DNA of 64,000 nt from Dactylonectria macrodidyma (lineage: Eukaryota; Ascomycota; Sordariomycetes; Hypocreales; Nectriaceae), in contig JAGMUV010000004.1 of assembly GCA_020744425.1 (NCBI GenBank), positions 1,426,001-1,490,000 of the forward strand. Reading direction: 5' to 3'. Position 1 is the stretch's first letter. The number at the start of each line of letters is the position of its first letter. The notes below the pieces were generated by a model that was not told the origin of the DNA, searched no databases, and saw only the letters and a list, made by a program, of their open reading frames with translations. The translations under genes and the position numbers were made by a program. This document shows, piece by piece, positions 25,573-35,898 of this stretch.

Positions 25573-27369
25573 ATGATAAGCACCACCAGTGCCCCTGAAC
25601 CTTCTATAACCTGGCAGCAGCAATCTCAAACTGAAGACCCTGCTGCAAATCTCGACCTCAATCCCGGTAGCTCGTATTCTCAGGCTGGTAGCATTCTGAG
25701 CGCTGCTATTCCAGCTGTATCACCGAATTCAACTAATCAGAGAGGAAGGAGTCAGGCCCCAAATTTCGCCCTCGATGAGACTGCCGATGAGATTTTCAGT
25801 GTCGATCGAAGTAAGCCCACTAATTCCAAACAACTAATGACAAGAACTGGCGGCTCCGATCGACTTTCCGAATCCGAGGCGGATCTTTTGCAGCGCTTCA
25901 TTCAAACGTGGGGCTCGTGGCTCGACACCCTTGATGAATCTCAACAGTTTTCACGTTCTGTTCCTTTTCTGGCACGCTCAGAATCACCGTGTCTGCGGTA
26001 CGCGACCTTGGCTCTGACGGCCTGCTGGTTATGCAAGACTTCGGGCTACCCAGCCCACATGGCTATGCACTACAGGAAGCAGTGCGCCGAGGTCCTGGTG
26101 CCTGTTCTATTAGAGGATCCCAACAAAGTCCATGAAGCTTCGATCTTTGCGACATACGTACTCTTGCGGGTCTTCGATCATATGACTGGTGTGTATTGTC
26201 CCACACTTCCCAGTGATCATTTTGTCTCGTCATTTACAGCGTCAAAGCTCTTCGGGCGGTTCCGGAAATTGGCAGCCCCTTTTCCTATGCTTACAATTCC
26301 CAGTAAACCTTTCTGAAAAGCACCCAGAGAGTCTGTTCTCAGAAAGATTAGCCCTTTCGACTGAGCCTTGGAATACTTACTCGGTTAACGGCGCGCTGAA
26401 ACGCGCGGCGTACTGGATACACCTTCGCCAGGATATCCATATCGCCTTGATATTTGAGTGCCCGGTTCGTGTGGACAACATACTCTATGACCAGACCGTA
26501 GCAACAGCGACTGAGATCACGGAGAAGGACTGGATGAATAGAAATATCAGTACCATATGCCGTCGGGAACAACAGAATGGATCTTTGACGCCGAGGCCAG
26601 TGGAAGAGATCTGTAACATCAAGGTGGAATGTGCGTGGGCAAACCAGCTCGTGGGGTTGACCTGCCGCATCATCAACTATTGTTTCGATTCTAGGTCGAG
26701 ATCAGTTCAGGAGTGGTTGTCTCTCACCATGGCCCTGGAATCATGGAACATCAGAAAACCTGACGCGTTTAGACCACTACTTGAAATTGGTCCTGATCCA
26801 GCCAACGGCCGGCCGTTTCCCGCAATTTATCTTCAAAATGACTGGCATGGTGAGTGTCCATAGCCTATTTCTCTTAATCTGTTGCTGATGATACCGAAAG
26901 TCCTCGGCTTGCTGTACTACCATCTGGCAATGTTCATGCTGAGGAGCAATCGACCCAACCGCCGACCCATGAACCAAGATTTAGAATCAATAGAGTACAA
27001 TGTCAAGGTAAGTAAACCTGGAAATAGGGTCAATTAGAAACATCAAACACGGTCGATCCTGATTCTTCGAGTCCTAGGAGGAAATGTTACACCATGGTCG
27101 TACGATTTGTGGTATTGCGGTGAGCAATCCTACTTATCCTAGTATGCTCATCGCAGTTTCAATGGTAAGCCGACCGCTGCCAGTATGAAGATCACCGACT
27201 GACAAGCTCACTTTCCTGTGATTGATAGTTGATTGTTGTAGGGTGCTTCTTTACGGATGAACCATCACAACAGGGAGTCTTGGATCTGTTGGAGAAGATC
27301 AAGACGGATACAGGGAGCCAAACTGATGATATAAGGCGAAGAATGATTCATCGCTATGAGCAGCTATAA
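25573..27369 (+). CDS. Fungal transcription-factor-like protein (Fungal_trans_2 type) with no visible zinc cluster
   Basis: Contains the regulatory domain of fungal C6 factors but no DNA-binding motif was found. Family-like segments are ADLLQRFIQTWGSWLD, FLARSESPCLRYATLALTAC, EASIFATYVLLRVFDHM, then RAAYWIHLRQDIHIALI. The last exons are well supported: an exon ending at 26849, then 26901-27007, 27078-27164 and 27229-27369, ending DIRRRMIHRYEQL. The junction after FDHMT is uncertain; a donor at 26189 and an acceptor near 26301 restore the frame. The coding frame is open upstream to an acceptor at about 25471, so the true start may lie earlier; 25573 is the first in-frame ATG of that exon. It may be a truncated regulator or one whose zinc-cluster exon I missed. 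Confidence 0.6.
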
Positions 27370-28022
27370 AGAGCCATGTTTGAGAGAGCTGGAGAGCCTC
27401 TCATCATTCTAGTAGGTATCTCTTTCTGGCCATGGGAAGTCTTCACGGTTGCCGTTAGAATTAAATCCTGGGTTACCTGTGTGTTTGGCAAGACAGGTGC
27501 AGCTTGCGGTATATGGGAAGCGTTTATTGGTAAAGAAATGCCTGATTAACCAAAGCGTCATACGCGGGATGTCGTCGAATCCAGACATAGATGCACAAAA
27601 AAACTTGGAAGGTCACAATGTTCAATTCAAGAGGAATCAGGCGTAATGACACCTGCGCTTTTACTCAACTCTAAGCCGACTACTGTGTTGGGCAGGGGGA
27701 CAAGAACAACAGCACCACCCGAAGTGACGGTGCCGTAGGGTAGGCAGGATGCAAAGCAGAGCGAGGTCAAACAAGACTAGAAAAATAAAACAGATAAAAT
27801 GGGGAGCCAGAGCTGCAACTAGGCAGCTAGCTAGAGAAGAAATTAGATATTTTAGTTGATTAGATAATTTTCATGATAATAACATTAAAAATAATCCTAG
27901 AAGTTTAAATTGAATGGGTAAGAAAGCGATAGTATTTTTATCTAAGTCTGGGCACTCTTGGCCTTTATTCTTCAGCCGTCCTCCTCGATAGCTAACCCGG
28001 ATCAGCAGTTTGAACAAACTGA
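27370..28022. other. Intergenic, AT-rich towards the right
   Basis: About 27770-27950 is AT-rich. No gene seen. Confidence 0.45.
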
Positions 28023-29213
28023 TCATTTAAAAGGTCCGGCTCTGCTAGCCTGTGGGCCCTCAACCTCGACACACTGCGTATCCCAATCAGTAGAGCACAC
28101 GCGGATCAGGTTCTTGATACCGTCACCCCTTGCTGTCATTTCACACGCCTTAAGCGTGCTCTCGAATGGAACAATGTCAGAGATCAGAGGTATCACGTCC
28201 GCTTTCTCCGAGGTTAGCAGATCTAAACCCAGATCATGGTCTCCCGCGCCATAGCGAAAACCTCCCTTGATCGAGAGCTCCTTCTCCCCCACTGCCATGA
28301 GCGGAAAAGCCTGAATACACTTACCCACCCTCACTTGGACGAAGATACCACCTTGACCTAGAGCGACATGCCCGTTTGTATAGGGCTCTCGACGCCAGTG
28401 CATTCGAGAACGACTCCGAAACCAGTGCCACGGACTATCCGCTTTTTGAGGGCGGCAGCATTCTCCTCGGGAGAAGCCCACAGGCCAGGCTTGAACGCAG
28501 AGTAGCCCAGAAGCCCTTGGCAAACATGAGCTTCTGCTCGTTGATATAGGCCACGTGAATCTCAATAGCAGCGAAGTCGCGAGCAACGGCTGCCGAAAGC
28601 AAGCCGATGGTAGCGGGGCGTAAGGCGAGGATTCGGCGCCCCGTGACTGGTTCGGGAAGGCGGTTCGCTTGCGCAGCGACGCTCAGAGGTTCTAGCAACC
28701 CTGCCTCCTCCAGGCTTAGGGGAGACGGAATCTTGAACACGAAGTCCTCGGGGAGTTTGTAGATCCGCGTGAGGGATCTGCGGCAAACTTCATGTCGGGG
28801 CAGAGGTTATATCGGCCGGACTTGCAGTATCTGCACCGTCTACAGGCAAAACCGGGCTCCATAGCAACGCGGTCGTTTGGTTTGACGGTGGTAACGGCGG
28901 ATCCGACTGCATGGACGACATCAGATGCTTCGTGGCCCATAACCAGAGGCTAGTCCTCGGTCACCAGGCGGATTGTTCCACCATGTCTCCAGAAATGCAC
29001 CTATATTCCTACGTGCCGTCAGATCATTTCGCATTTGAATTGTTCTTTCCACTAATGCTCACACCCAACAGTTGAACAACTCACATCGTTGCCGCAGACA
29101 CCAACGAAGGCGACGTTGATCAACACAAGTTGAGGGTCGTCAATCGTAGGAATAGGTCGGTTCTCGAATCGAACCTTGCCAGCGCCGTAGAGCACGCAAA
29201 AAAGACTCTGCAT
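28023..29213 (-). pseudogene. Xylitol/sorbitol dehydrogenase-like zinc alcohol dehydrogenase, frameshifted
   Basis: Intact relatives oxidise polyols such as xylitol or sorbitol with NAD+. The start is at 29213 (MQSLFCVLYGAGKVRFENRP); exon 1 ends GVCGND before an intron whose acceptor lies just before VHFWRHGG. An in-frame TAG follows VTED at about 28953, then GHEASDVVHAVGSAVT and the structural-zinc segment CRRCRYCKSGRYNLC. A frameshift at about 28765 moves the frame to LPEDFVFKIPSPLSLEEA and LLEPLSVAAQANRL. The cofactor glycine motif is changed (LRPATIG where G-A-G-x-I-G is usual). Another frame change precedes GGIFVQVRVGK and the C-terminal part ending GIKNLIRV. Several independent lesions make function very unlikely. 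Confidence 0.75.
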
Positions 29214-29613
29214 GTGGCATCCTGTTAGTACGTTTCTTGATGCTCATTCTTGCGGGGGTAGATGTAGCTGAGAAAAGCCTAGGGACTGGACAAACTACTT
29301 CGGAAAACGACACCGCCCTGAAATTTGATACTCGCTCCGGGCTACCCCGACCCCCAAACAACCTACTGCTACGCCTGCTTGACCGAATCTGACATGGAGC
29401 CCGTCTACACTCTCAGCTGTTGGTTGTTCAAGGGCTAGTCGACGAAACGGCTTGGCGGAAGAACTAGCCTCAAGGCGTAGGCCACAGACAGAGAGGTACT
29501 AGCCACACGCCACGAGTTTAGTTGACTATCCGTATATTAGGCTCGACAAGGTTCTGTCGTACAAGCACATCATTGGGCACATTATTGCTGGCTTCGCGGG
29601 CCCCTGCTGCTTC
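29214..29613. other. Intergenic, no gene seen
   Basis: Nothing recognised between the two relics. Confidence 0.45.
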
Positions 29614-30245
29614 CTAAGTCTGTTCAATCCCCGCGATCAGGTGTCTCTCGACCAGTCGCCTCCTAGTCTTGTCCTCGGGCACGTCAACGAACCACCTAGA
29701 ATGGGTGTGAGCGGGGCTTGGGCGGGAAGGTTCTGGGGAAGTGTATGTCGCTTGCTTAACTTTCGTCCGCGAGGGTGGCAATCTCTCTCTACGGGCCTGG
29801 CGCAAGGAGCCCATAGTTTCCTTCCACCACAGCAAGTCTGCAGCTGGTTGTGATTTCGGCTAGATCTGGGACCGGATCATCTTCGGTGCGATCAAAGTCG
29901 GGAGCTCTTATTGTCACCATGAACTCTGATGTTCCGGTCACGGGCAAGGCTTTTAGAGGCCTGACTTTCGACGAAAGCCACAGCGTCGTAGGTGAAGGGC
30001 GCTCCGTGCGGCCTAAAAGCCTCGTCCGGTCATCGAAAGTCCACAAGATGGCCTTGGTATAATGAAAGCCGTCCTGCGTTATATCGCCGGTTAGTGAGCT
30101 CACTCCTTCAGAGACGCTGTTTCTGGGGGTACAGGGCTGCGTTTACCATTGGCAAGATTGTAACATCTTCTATACCGCATTAAGCCAATTTCATGAGGAC
30201 AGATGAAGACATGGTGGACTTTCCCGACCCAGGAACTCCTGCTAG
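29614..30245 (-). pseudogene. P-loop kinase relic (YFH7/uridine-kinase-like)
   Basis: The family phosphorylates small substrates using ATP. At about 30245-30205 the minus strand reads RTIIALAGVPGSGKST, a perfect Walker A motif. After a likely intron (acceptor before DGFHYTKAIL at about 30075) a short out-of-frame piece reads APFTYDAVAFVES, then a second shift restores LKALPVTGTSEFMVTIRAP, DFDRTEDDPVPDLAE and RLAVVEGNYGLL. A downstream frame reads RWFVDVPEDKTRRRLVERH and LIAGIEQ. Two compensating frame changes around the middle segment, and further disruption after EGNY, mark it as decayed. The identity rests on motif order (Walker A, DGFHY, VEGNY, WFVDV). Confidence 0.65.
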
Positions 30246-30686
30246 AGCAATGATAGTGCGTGTCTTCTTCTCAGGCCCTTACAGAGCCCTAATCAAGCCT
30301 TGGGTGCACTCGGTCAGAAAGGTCGCAGTTGTGTACAGTTAAGATCCTTAGCCATCATGTTGCATCCGCTTGCATGTGGCATTGATAATAGATGGTAGGG
30401 TGAAGGAAAGTTTTGGGCAGCTAGAAGATTGTAATGAATTAGCCGACAGTGCACCAGAACTCAGGCAGCTAAATTGCTGACAGGATCAATGGTGGGTGGA
30501 CTTACCTGATCTGTTCCATTGTTTCTAAGTCCCGTGGGCCAGCACCACTCCGACAACTACATGGCGAGTCACGGGGAGTACATACTGTCAAGTGAGCTAC
30601 TTTACCGGATCGCGACGCGCCGATGCCAAAGACCAGCGACCGAGAAGATATGATGCATTTCATACCAGCTATGTCCTTTCAGTTAG
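30246..30686. other. Intergenic, no gene recognised
   Basis: May include the lost first exon of the kinase relic. Nothing firm. Confidence 0.4.
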
Positions 30687-31853
30687 CTATAGAGACGGCT
30701 TAATCCTCTGAGACACAACCTCTGTTTCAAAGGGCCTAGCCTCCGTAACTCTTTGCTTGACGTGTGTCGTATTTACACTATTTTTTGATCCTAGTTGTTT
30801 TCCTTGAAAATCGTAATCCACCCATTGACCCAGCATTGTCCTTACCCGATCGTACAACGGCTGGTCTAGCGCAAAGACCGTCTCATCGAGCTCTGTAAAC
30901 TGGTCGAGCTTACAGGCCGCTTTCTCGTTGCCAGGCACCGTGAGGATTTGCTTTGCAGCAGCAATATTCTTTTCGAGGTCCGACATTGTGCTGATGCCAA
31001 CGATAGTCGACATGGAAAATCCAGAACCACGGCTTTGCGTGGCTTTGGCGATGGCAAACCTGAGGGATACAGACGCCATGGTCTCTCCCTGCTGTTCTAC
31101 CCATTCAGCAGCATTCTGCACCGCCGCTCGTAGCGCATGAGGTGCTGGGTGCCAGTCGCCAGTCAGGCCTGCAGGGATGCCGCCGTTGCGTAGCAAGCCG
31201 ACAGCAAGCGGGCTAGAGCAGAGGATCGAGGTAACCCCTGCAGCACGGAACAGGTCCAGTCCGCGCTGCTCAACTTGGGTGTTCTGAAGTGTCAGTTGAG
31301 CCCAAGTCTGAATAGCATCCAGGGCCTTTCCATAGCGCTGTTGCACCAATTTGGCAATGTGAGCGAGATTATCTATCCCGTATCCCGAGATGCCAACACA
31401 TCGAATCACGCCCGCCCGCCTGAGCTCAAACAGCACTCCCACGGCAACAACTGCCTCTTCTACAGACACAAACTCGACGTCATGACAGAAGACAACATCC
31501 ATATATGATGTTCGGAACCTCTCCAATGAACGCGCGACTGACTTGCGTACCCACGCGGGTGAATAGTCAAACTCGTTCTCTCTAATGCGCCCGACCTTGG
31601 TCATAAGTACAATGTCTTCGCGTGAGAATTTCGACGTAATATCGATGTGCGATAGGGCGGCGCCCATGAGCTGCTCCGAGGGCTCGTAGTATGGAGAAGT
31701 GTCGATTGTGCATAAGCCTTGCTCAAATGCATGGAGAAGGATTTGGCGGATCGGCAAAGACTCTGGGTCTGGATGGAGCTGATAGCTGAAGCCTGCTCCT
31801 CCCATCACCAGTGGCGGTATTGTTTTGGTCATTGTGATGTTCTCCATCTTCAT
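30687..31853 (-). CDS. Aldo-keto reductase, D-arabinose/L-fucose (D-threo-aldose) 1-dehydrogenase type
   Basis: Probable NAD(P)-dependent sugar dehydrogenase oxidising an aldose at C1 to a lactone, in the cytosol. Single uninterrupted frame of 388 aa; the first ATG is at 31853, with a second at Met3. The catalytic tetrad of the superfamily is visible: Asp51 and Tyr56 in TIDTSPYYEPSE, Lys86 in LMTKVGRI and His124 in VVFCHDVE. The SPYYEPSE form and the CHDVEF block resemble yeast Ara2 and D-threo-aldose dehydrogenases more than xylose reductases. It is divergent from a FucP-like transporter, which supports a sugar substrate such as L-fucose or L-galactose. Substrate is inference; family is firm. 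A C-terminal tail beyond about residue 350 is longer than usual. Confidence 0.88.
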   Translation of the reverse strand: MKMENITMTKTIPPLVMGGAGFSYQLHPDPESLPIRQILLHAFEQGLCTIDTSPYYEPSEQLMGAALSHIDITSKFSREDIVLMTKVGRIRENEFDYSPAWVRKSVARSLERFRTSYMDVVFCHDVEFVSVEEAVVAVGVLFELRRAGVIRCVGISGYGIDNLAHIAKLVQQRYGKALDAIQTWAQLTLQNTQVEQRGLDLFRAAGVTSILCSSPLAVGLLRNGGIPAGLTGDWHPAPHALRAAVQNAAEWVEQQGETMASVSLRFAIAKATQSRGSGFSMSTIVGISTMSDLEKNIAAAKQILTVPGNEKAACKLDQFTELDETVFALDQPLYDRVRTMLGQWVDYDFQGKQLGSKNSVNTTHVKQRVTEARPFETEVVSQRIKPSL

Positions 31854-33434
31854 CTTTGTTAGAACAGGTGAAGACGATAAAGGTAGAAGAGGCTTACAAA
31901 AGTAGGTAAGATGGGAGACGAAGACTTATGAAGAGTCGGTAATGAAGTAGTCTCTGAGTTATAAGCCAGTAGGCTCCAAGGGACAACTCTGGTGTTGTCG
32001 CACTGAAAAGTACGTCGTACTAGAATCGTGCGTTATTTGTTACTCTTCTTCCTGGGTATATTGTCGAATTTCTAAGCAGTCGCGGCCATATGGTCTTAAG
32101 CGGGAATTGGTCAGAGCCGAAAACCAGTCGAGGCCTAATTACTGCGCCGTCCGGAAATGAGGCTTTACTATTCTCGCTTCATTGGTGTTGTCGGGCCGGC
32201 TAATCACATAAATATCCGTCGGCAGATAAAATGACAGACATGAATCCAGCTTTTATTGATGCCGACGGAAAAATCTTTGGTGGATGCTGAGAATGTTGGT
32301 GAGGGGTAGGACATCACACCGCTGCCCGCAAGTTAGTGTCTGACTGAGCAAGGTAAGTAAGTGGCTTGCCCACTTACAGTATATTATTTGCGGTAAGATT
32401 TGAAGCGGCCCTCGCATTGACCGATGCTTTGAATGTATAGGTACAGAGTACTTCTCCCTTGCGACGTCCGTGTGGCTCCAGGCGTACTCTCAGCTTAATG
32501 TGGGTGAAGCATCAACTGAAGGTGTTAAGTATCAAGCAGCTCAAGTCTCACAGACGATACCGTACGCACGGAGTACGGTCGCTGGAAGATTGATCAGGAG
32601 CACTATTTATTTTAATATTAAGCAGGGCCTTTGATGCACATCAGGCTGACAAAGTATTCCCTTAGCCCTGGAAGAACTCGTCTTACAGTGATTGGAACCC
32701 TAGATGTCCATGAACCTCAGTCCTTGAAACTTCGCTCTATAGAGGCAATTTTGTACATTTGTATGGGGTAGTCATAATTATTAGACAGAGGAAGGAGGTT
32801 CAGCTTGACATGCCCTTCATTCCATCGTGTCATCACATGCAACGGCAAGAAGATCTCGGGTGTTGGCCATGGACCACTCAGTTCTGCAGGAATTGTTACC
32901 GCAGCTTGATCTTACCAGCGTGCCAAAATACCAACTCACTGGAGCGAGCGATCATGTCGTAGCACCAAATGACTCGGACATTCAGCTTTCAATTACCCGT
33001 CGGAGTATTTAGTGCTCACGTTGTACATATCGTAATTATCCTCGTGTCTCTTGTTAGGCGCTAAAATGCGGGGAAGACAACCTCTACGGACATGGGTCAA
33101 CGTTGGGGTCCCAGCTTTTCAGTCCAGATCGATATATCTCCTCATCTTACTCAGTATTCTGTCGACGGGTAATTAAAACAATATTACGCGGTGCGGCGGA
33201 TGAAGGGCGTTGGAAGCCACAACTCGAGCTAAATTGATGTGCCTACATCTAAATCGGCTAAGACTCGCGCTTGGAACGAGGCAGGCGATTTTGATTATTG
33301 TAAACGAAAACTACAAATGAAATCGTGCTTCCCCAGATTCCCCAGATTCTGAGTTGATATGACCTCTACCACTTGTCATCCTCAATACTTTAGCCATCGC
33401 TTCTTGTTATTCTCAAGACACTCCCGTGGACATC
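31854..33434. promoter_or_regulatory. Divergent upstream region between reductase and transporter
   Basis: About 1.6 kb with no recognised gene separates the two divergent starts. AGAGTTATAAGCC at about 31956 is TATA-like for the reductase. Short open frames at 32759-33012 carry no family features. Shared regulation is plausible but not shown. Confidence 0.3.
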
Positions 33435-35058
33435 ATGTTTACGAAGGACTTCTGGGCAAAGCGTTCGCTGCGCATTAGCGACAAGAAACGCAACAAGCCT
33501 GAGCTGACCCTGCGGGAATCGCTGTTCCCAATTGCTTTGGTTACAGTCCTTTTCTTCTTGTGGGGCTTTTCTTACAGTCTCCTCGATACTCTCAACAAGC
33601 ACTTCCAAGACACTCTCGGCATCAACAAGGCTAAGTCATCAGGTCTCCAGGCTGCCTACTTTGGGTCAGTTCAACACCGCATTCCATTTCCACCATGTGC
33701 CAGCCGCTGACTTACTTCAGAGCCTATCCATTGGCATCGTTGGGTCATGCAGCCTGGCTTCTGCGACACTTTGGGTATCGAGCTGTCTTCATTTGGGGAC
33801 TTTTTCTATATGGTGGGCTTCCATTCGCACTTGTTGGTCGCAAATTCTTACTGTCCCGTCTCTAGGGCTTGGTGCACTGCTCGCCATCGCCGCTATCAAG
33901 GCCCATAGCTTTGGCGGATTTTGTACCTGTATTTTTGTTATTGGCAATGGCTTAGGCGCGCTTGAAACAGCTGCCAATCCCTACATAACAGGTGAGCCAC
34001 ACCCGTATACTCAATCTATTTCTAATTCTGACGCCCTGAATAGTTTGCGGACCGCCAAAATATGCCGAAATCCGTATCAACATCTCCCAGGCATTTAACG
34101 GCATTGGTACTATTATATCGCCAATTGTCGCGGCCCACGCGTTCCTAGGCTTGAGCGATGAATCAGCTATGGCGAATGTGCAATGGGTCTACTTGGCTAT
34201 CGCATCTTTTGTCTTCCTCCTAGCGATCGCTTTTTTTGTCGCCGAGATTCCGGAGATCACCGATGCCGATATGGCTTACCAGGCTGAGGAGACGCATATT
34301 GAGGGGCAAGATCTGCCCTTCCGCAAGCAGTATCGGCTATTCCATGCTGCCTTTGCTCAATTCTGTTATTGCGGCGCTCAGGTTGCCATCGCTGGGTACG
34401 TGATCCATCACATGAAGTTAAGTTCTGGAACTAATCATATAGTTTCTTCATTAACTATGTCGTGGACACACGTCCAGGCACCAGTTCCGCTCTTGCATCC
34501 AACTTCCTTGCGGGAGCTCAGGGCGCATTTGCTGCTGGTCGTTTTGTAGGTACGGCCCTGATGTACTTCGTTCGCCCACGTTGGATATTTCTATTCTTCC
34601 AAACGGCTGTGATTGCTTTCGTTGCCCCTGCAATTACTGAGGACGGGAACATTGGTGTGGGGATGTTGTTCGTTGTTATGTTCTTCGAGTCCATTTGCTT
34701 CCCTACGATTGTCGCACTGGGTATGAAAGGACTGGGGCGTCACACAAAACGAGGCTCTGGTTTCATTGTGGGCGGCGTCATCGGTGGTGCTTGTGTGCCC
34801 CCGCTTCTTGGTGTAGCTGCAGACTCTTACGGCACGGGTACGGCTATGTTTGTGCCTCTCGTCTTTTTCCTTGGGTCGCTTTCATATGCGCTCTCCGTCA
34901 ACTTCTGGCCTTGGTATCGAGACATGGTGGATACTGTGAATGAAACCTCAATTGGAACACCAGGCCATTCTAGCAAGGATATGGAAGCCAATCTTGGCAT
35001 GGAGAAAACAGTTGAGGTGTCTGAGGAAGAGAGACAGAAGGATGGAATCAGAATCTAG
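33435..35058 (+). CDS. MFS sugar transporter, FucP (L-fucose:proton symporter)-like
   Basis: Predicted plasma-membrane proton symporter for a hexose or deoxyhexose. Five exons join in frame: 33435-33664, 33721-33812, 33866-33991, 34044-34395 and 34443-35058, giving 471 aa; introns are 47-56 nt. TM1 carries FFLWGFSYSLLDTLNKHFQ, and the conserved middle block reads SFGGFCTCIFVIGNGLGALE, TAANPYIT then VCGPPKYAEIRINISQAFNG across intron 3, which is the FucP-family signature. The C-terminal half has the further helices, including GFFINYVVDTRPGTSSALAS, and ends in an acidic hydrophilic tail. The ATG at 33435 was chosen because the upstream frame lacks another ATG. Divergent from the aldo-keto reductase. 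Actual substrate is not proven; fungal FucP-like proteins may carry other sugars. Confidence 0.9.
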
Positions 35059-35898
35059 GGTTAATTAGCACATTCGGTCTCATAAAGTATTAGTGTCGCG
35101 GTGACATATGGAATATAGCCCGCTGAGGGCTAAGGGCAGGACCAGGCCAGGGAAGCCCTCTACCCTTCTAATACAGAGAGAAGCCCTCGCTAGTAATTGT
35201 TGGGGCTTGCGCACTTGACTTAGTGTCAAGCCTCGTGTCTTTGCTTGAAATTGTGAAACTCGAGCACTGTGAACAATCTCGAAATACCGAGCTGGCGGCC
35301 ACAATATGAGTAAGCTAAGCAACGTAGGCAGAAAGGCATAAGAACTTATTCATAAGCGGTACTAGTTTGTCTATGACGTAGAGCTTGGTGCGTATGGGAC
35401 AGAGCATCAATGCTTCATTGACTAGGATAGTATCCTAGACAAAAGCCATAGATAGATGTTGTAAGGTCTTAGGAAGTTTGGAATAGAGTTCTAGACAAGG
35501 ATACAGGGGCGATGGTTGAGGAAACTTAATTCAGAATGCTCCCAGAAAACGATTTCTGTATAATTAGTCGTTGTGGAGGTTAGAATATATAAACACCAAT
35601 AAAATCATGTTAAATTAAGGGTATTAGTAAATTTAAATACCTACATCTTAATATCAGGAGAGAAATACCACTGACGTGCATACTGAAAGTAAGGTAGATA
35701 TATTACATACTTAAGTACGAATTTGTTTTAGCTGCAGTTTATGAGAAATTATTACAGCAGCGTAATAATCTAAATGCAGGATAGAGGTAAGACAAGGTAT
35801 TTTAATATAATGTTAGTTAGCTTTAGTATAGCTTAGGGTTAGGGCTCTTTATTAGAACTAGTATTTAAATGGAATATACTTAACTTATATATATCGTT
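35059..35898. other. Convergent intergenic region with AT-rich island
   Basis: About 35570-35890 is strongly AT-rich (TATTAAATT and TATATATAT runs), RIP-like. No gene seen. Confidence 0.45.

Noticed and set aside
29150..29190. GGTTC-TCGAA-TCGAACC resembling a tRNA T-arm
   Set aside because: No A-box or acceptor stem at the right distance; it is part of the polyol dehydrogenase relic.
31948..33012. Short open frames between the reductase and transporter
   Set aside because: No recognisable protein features; read as promoter region.
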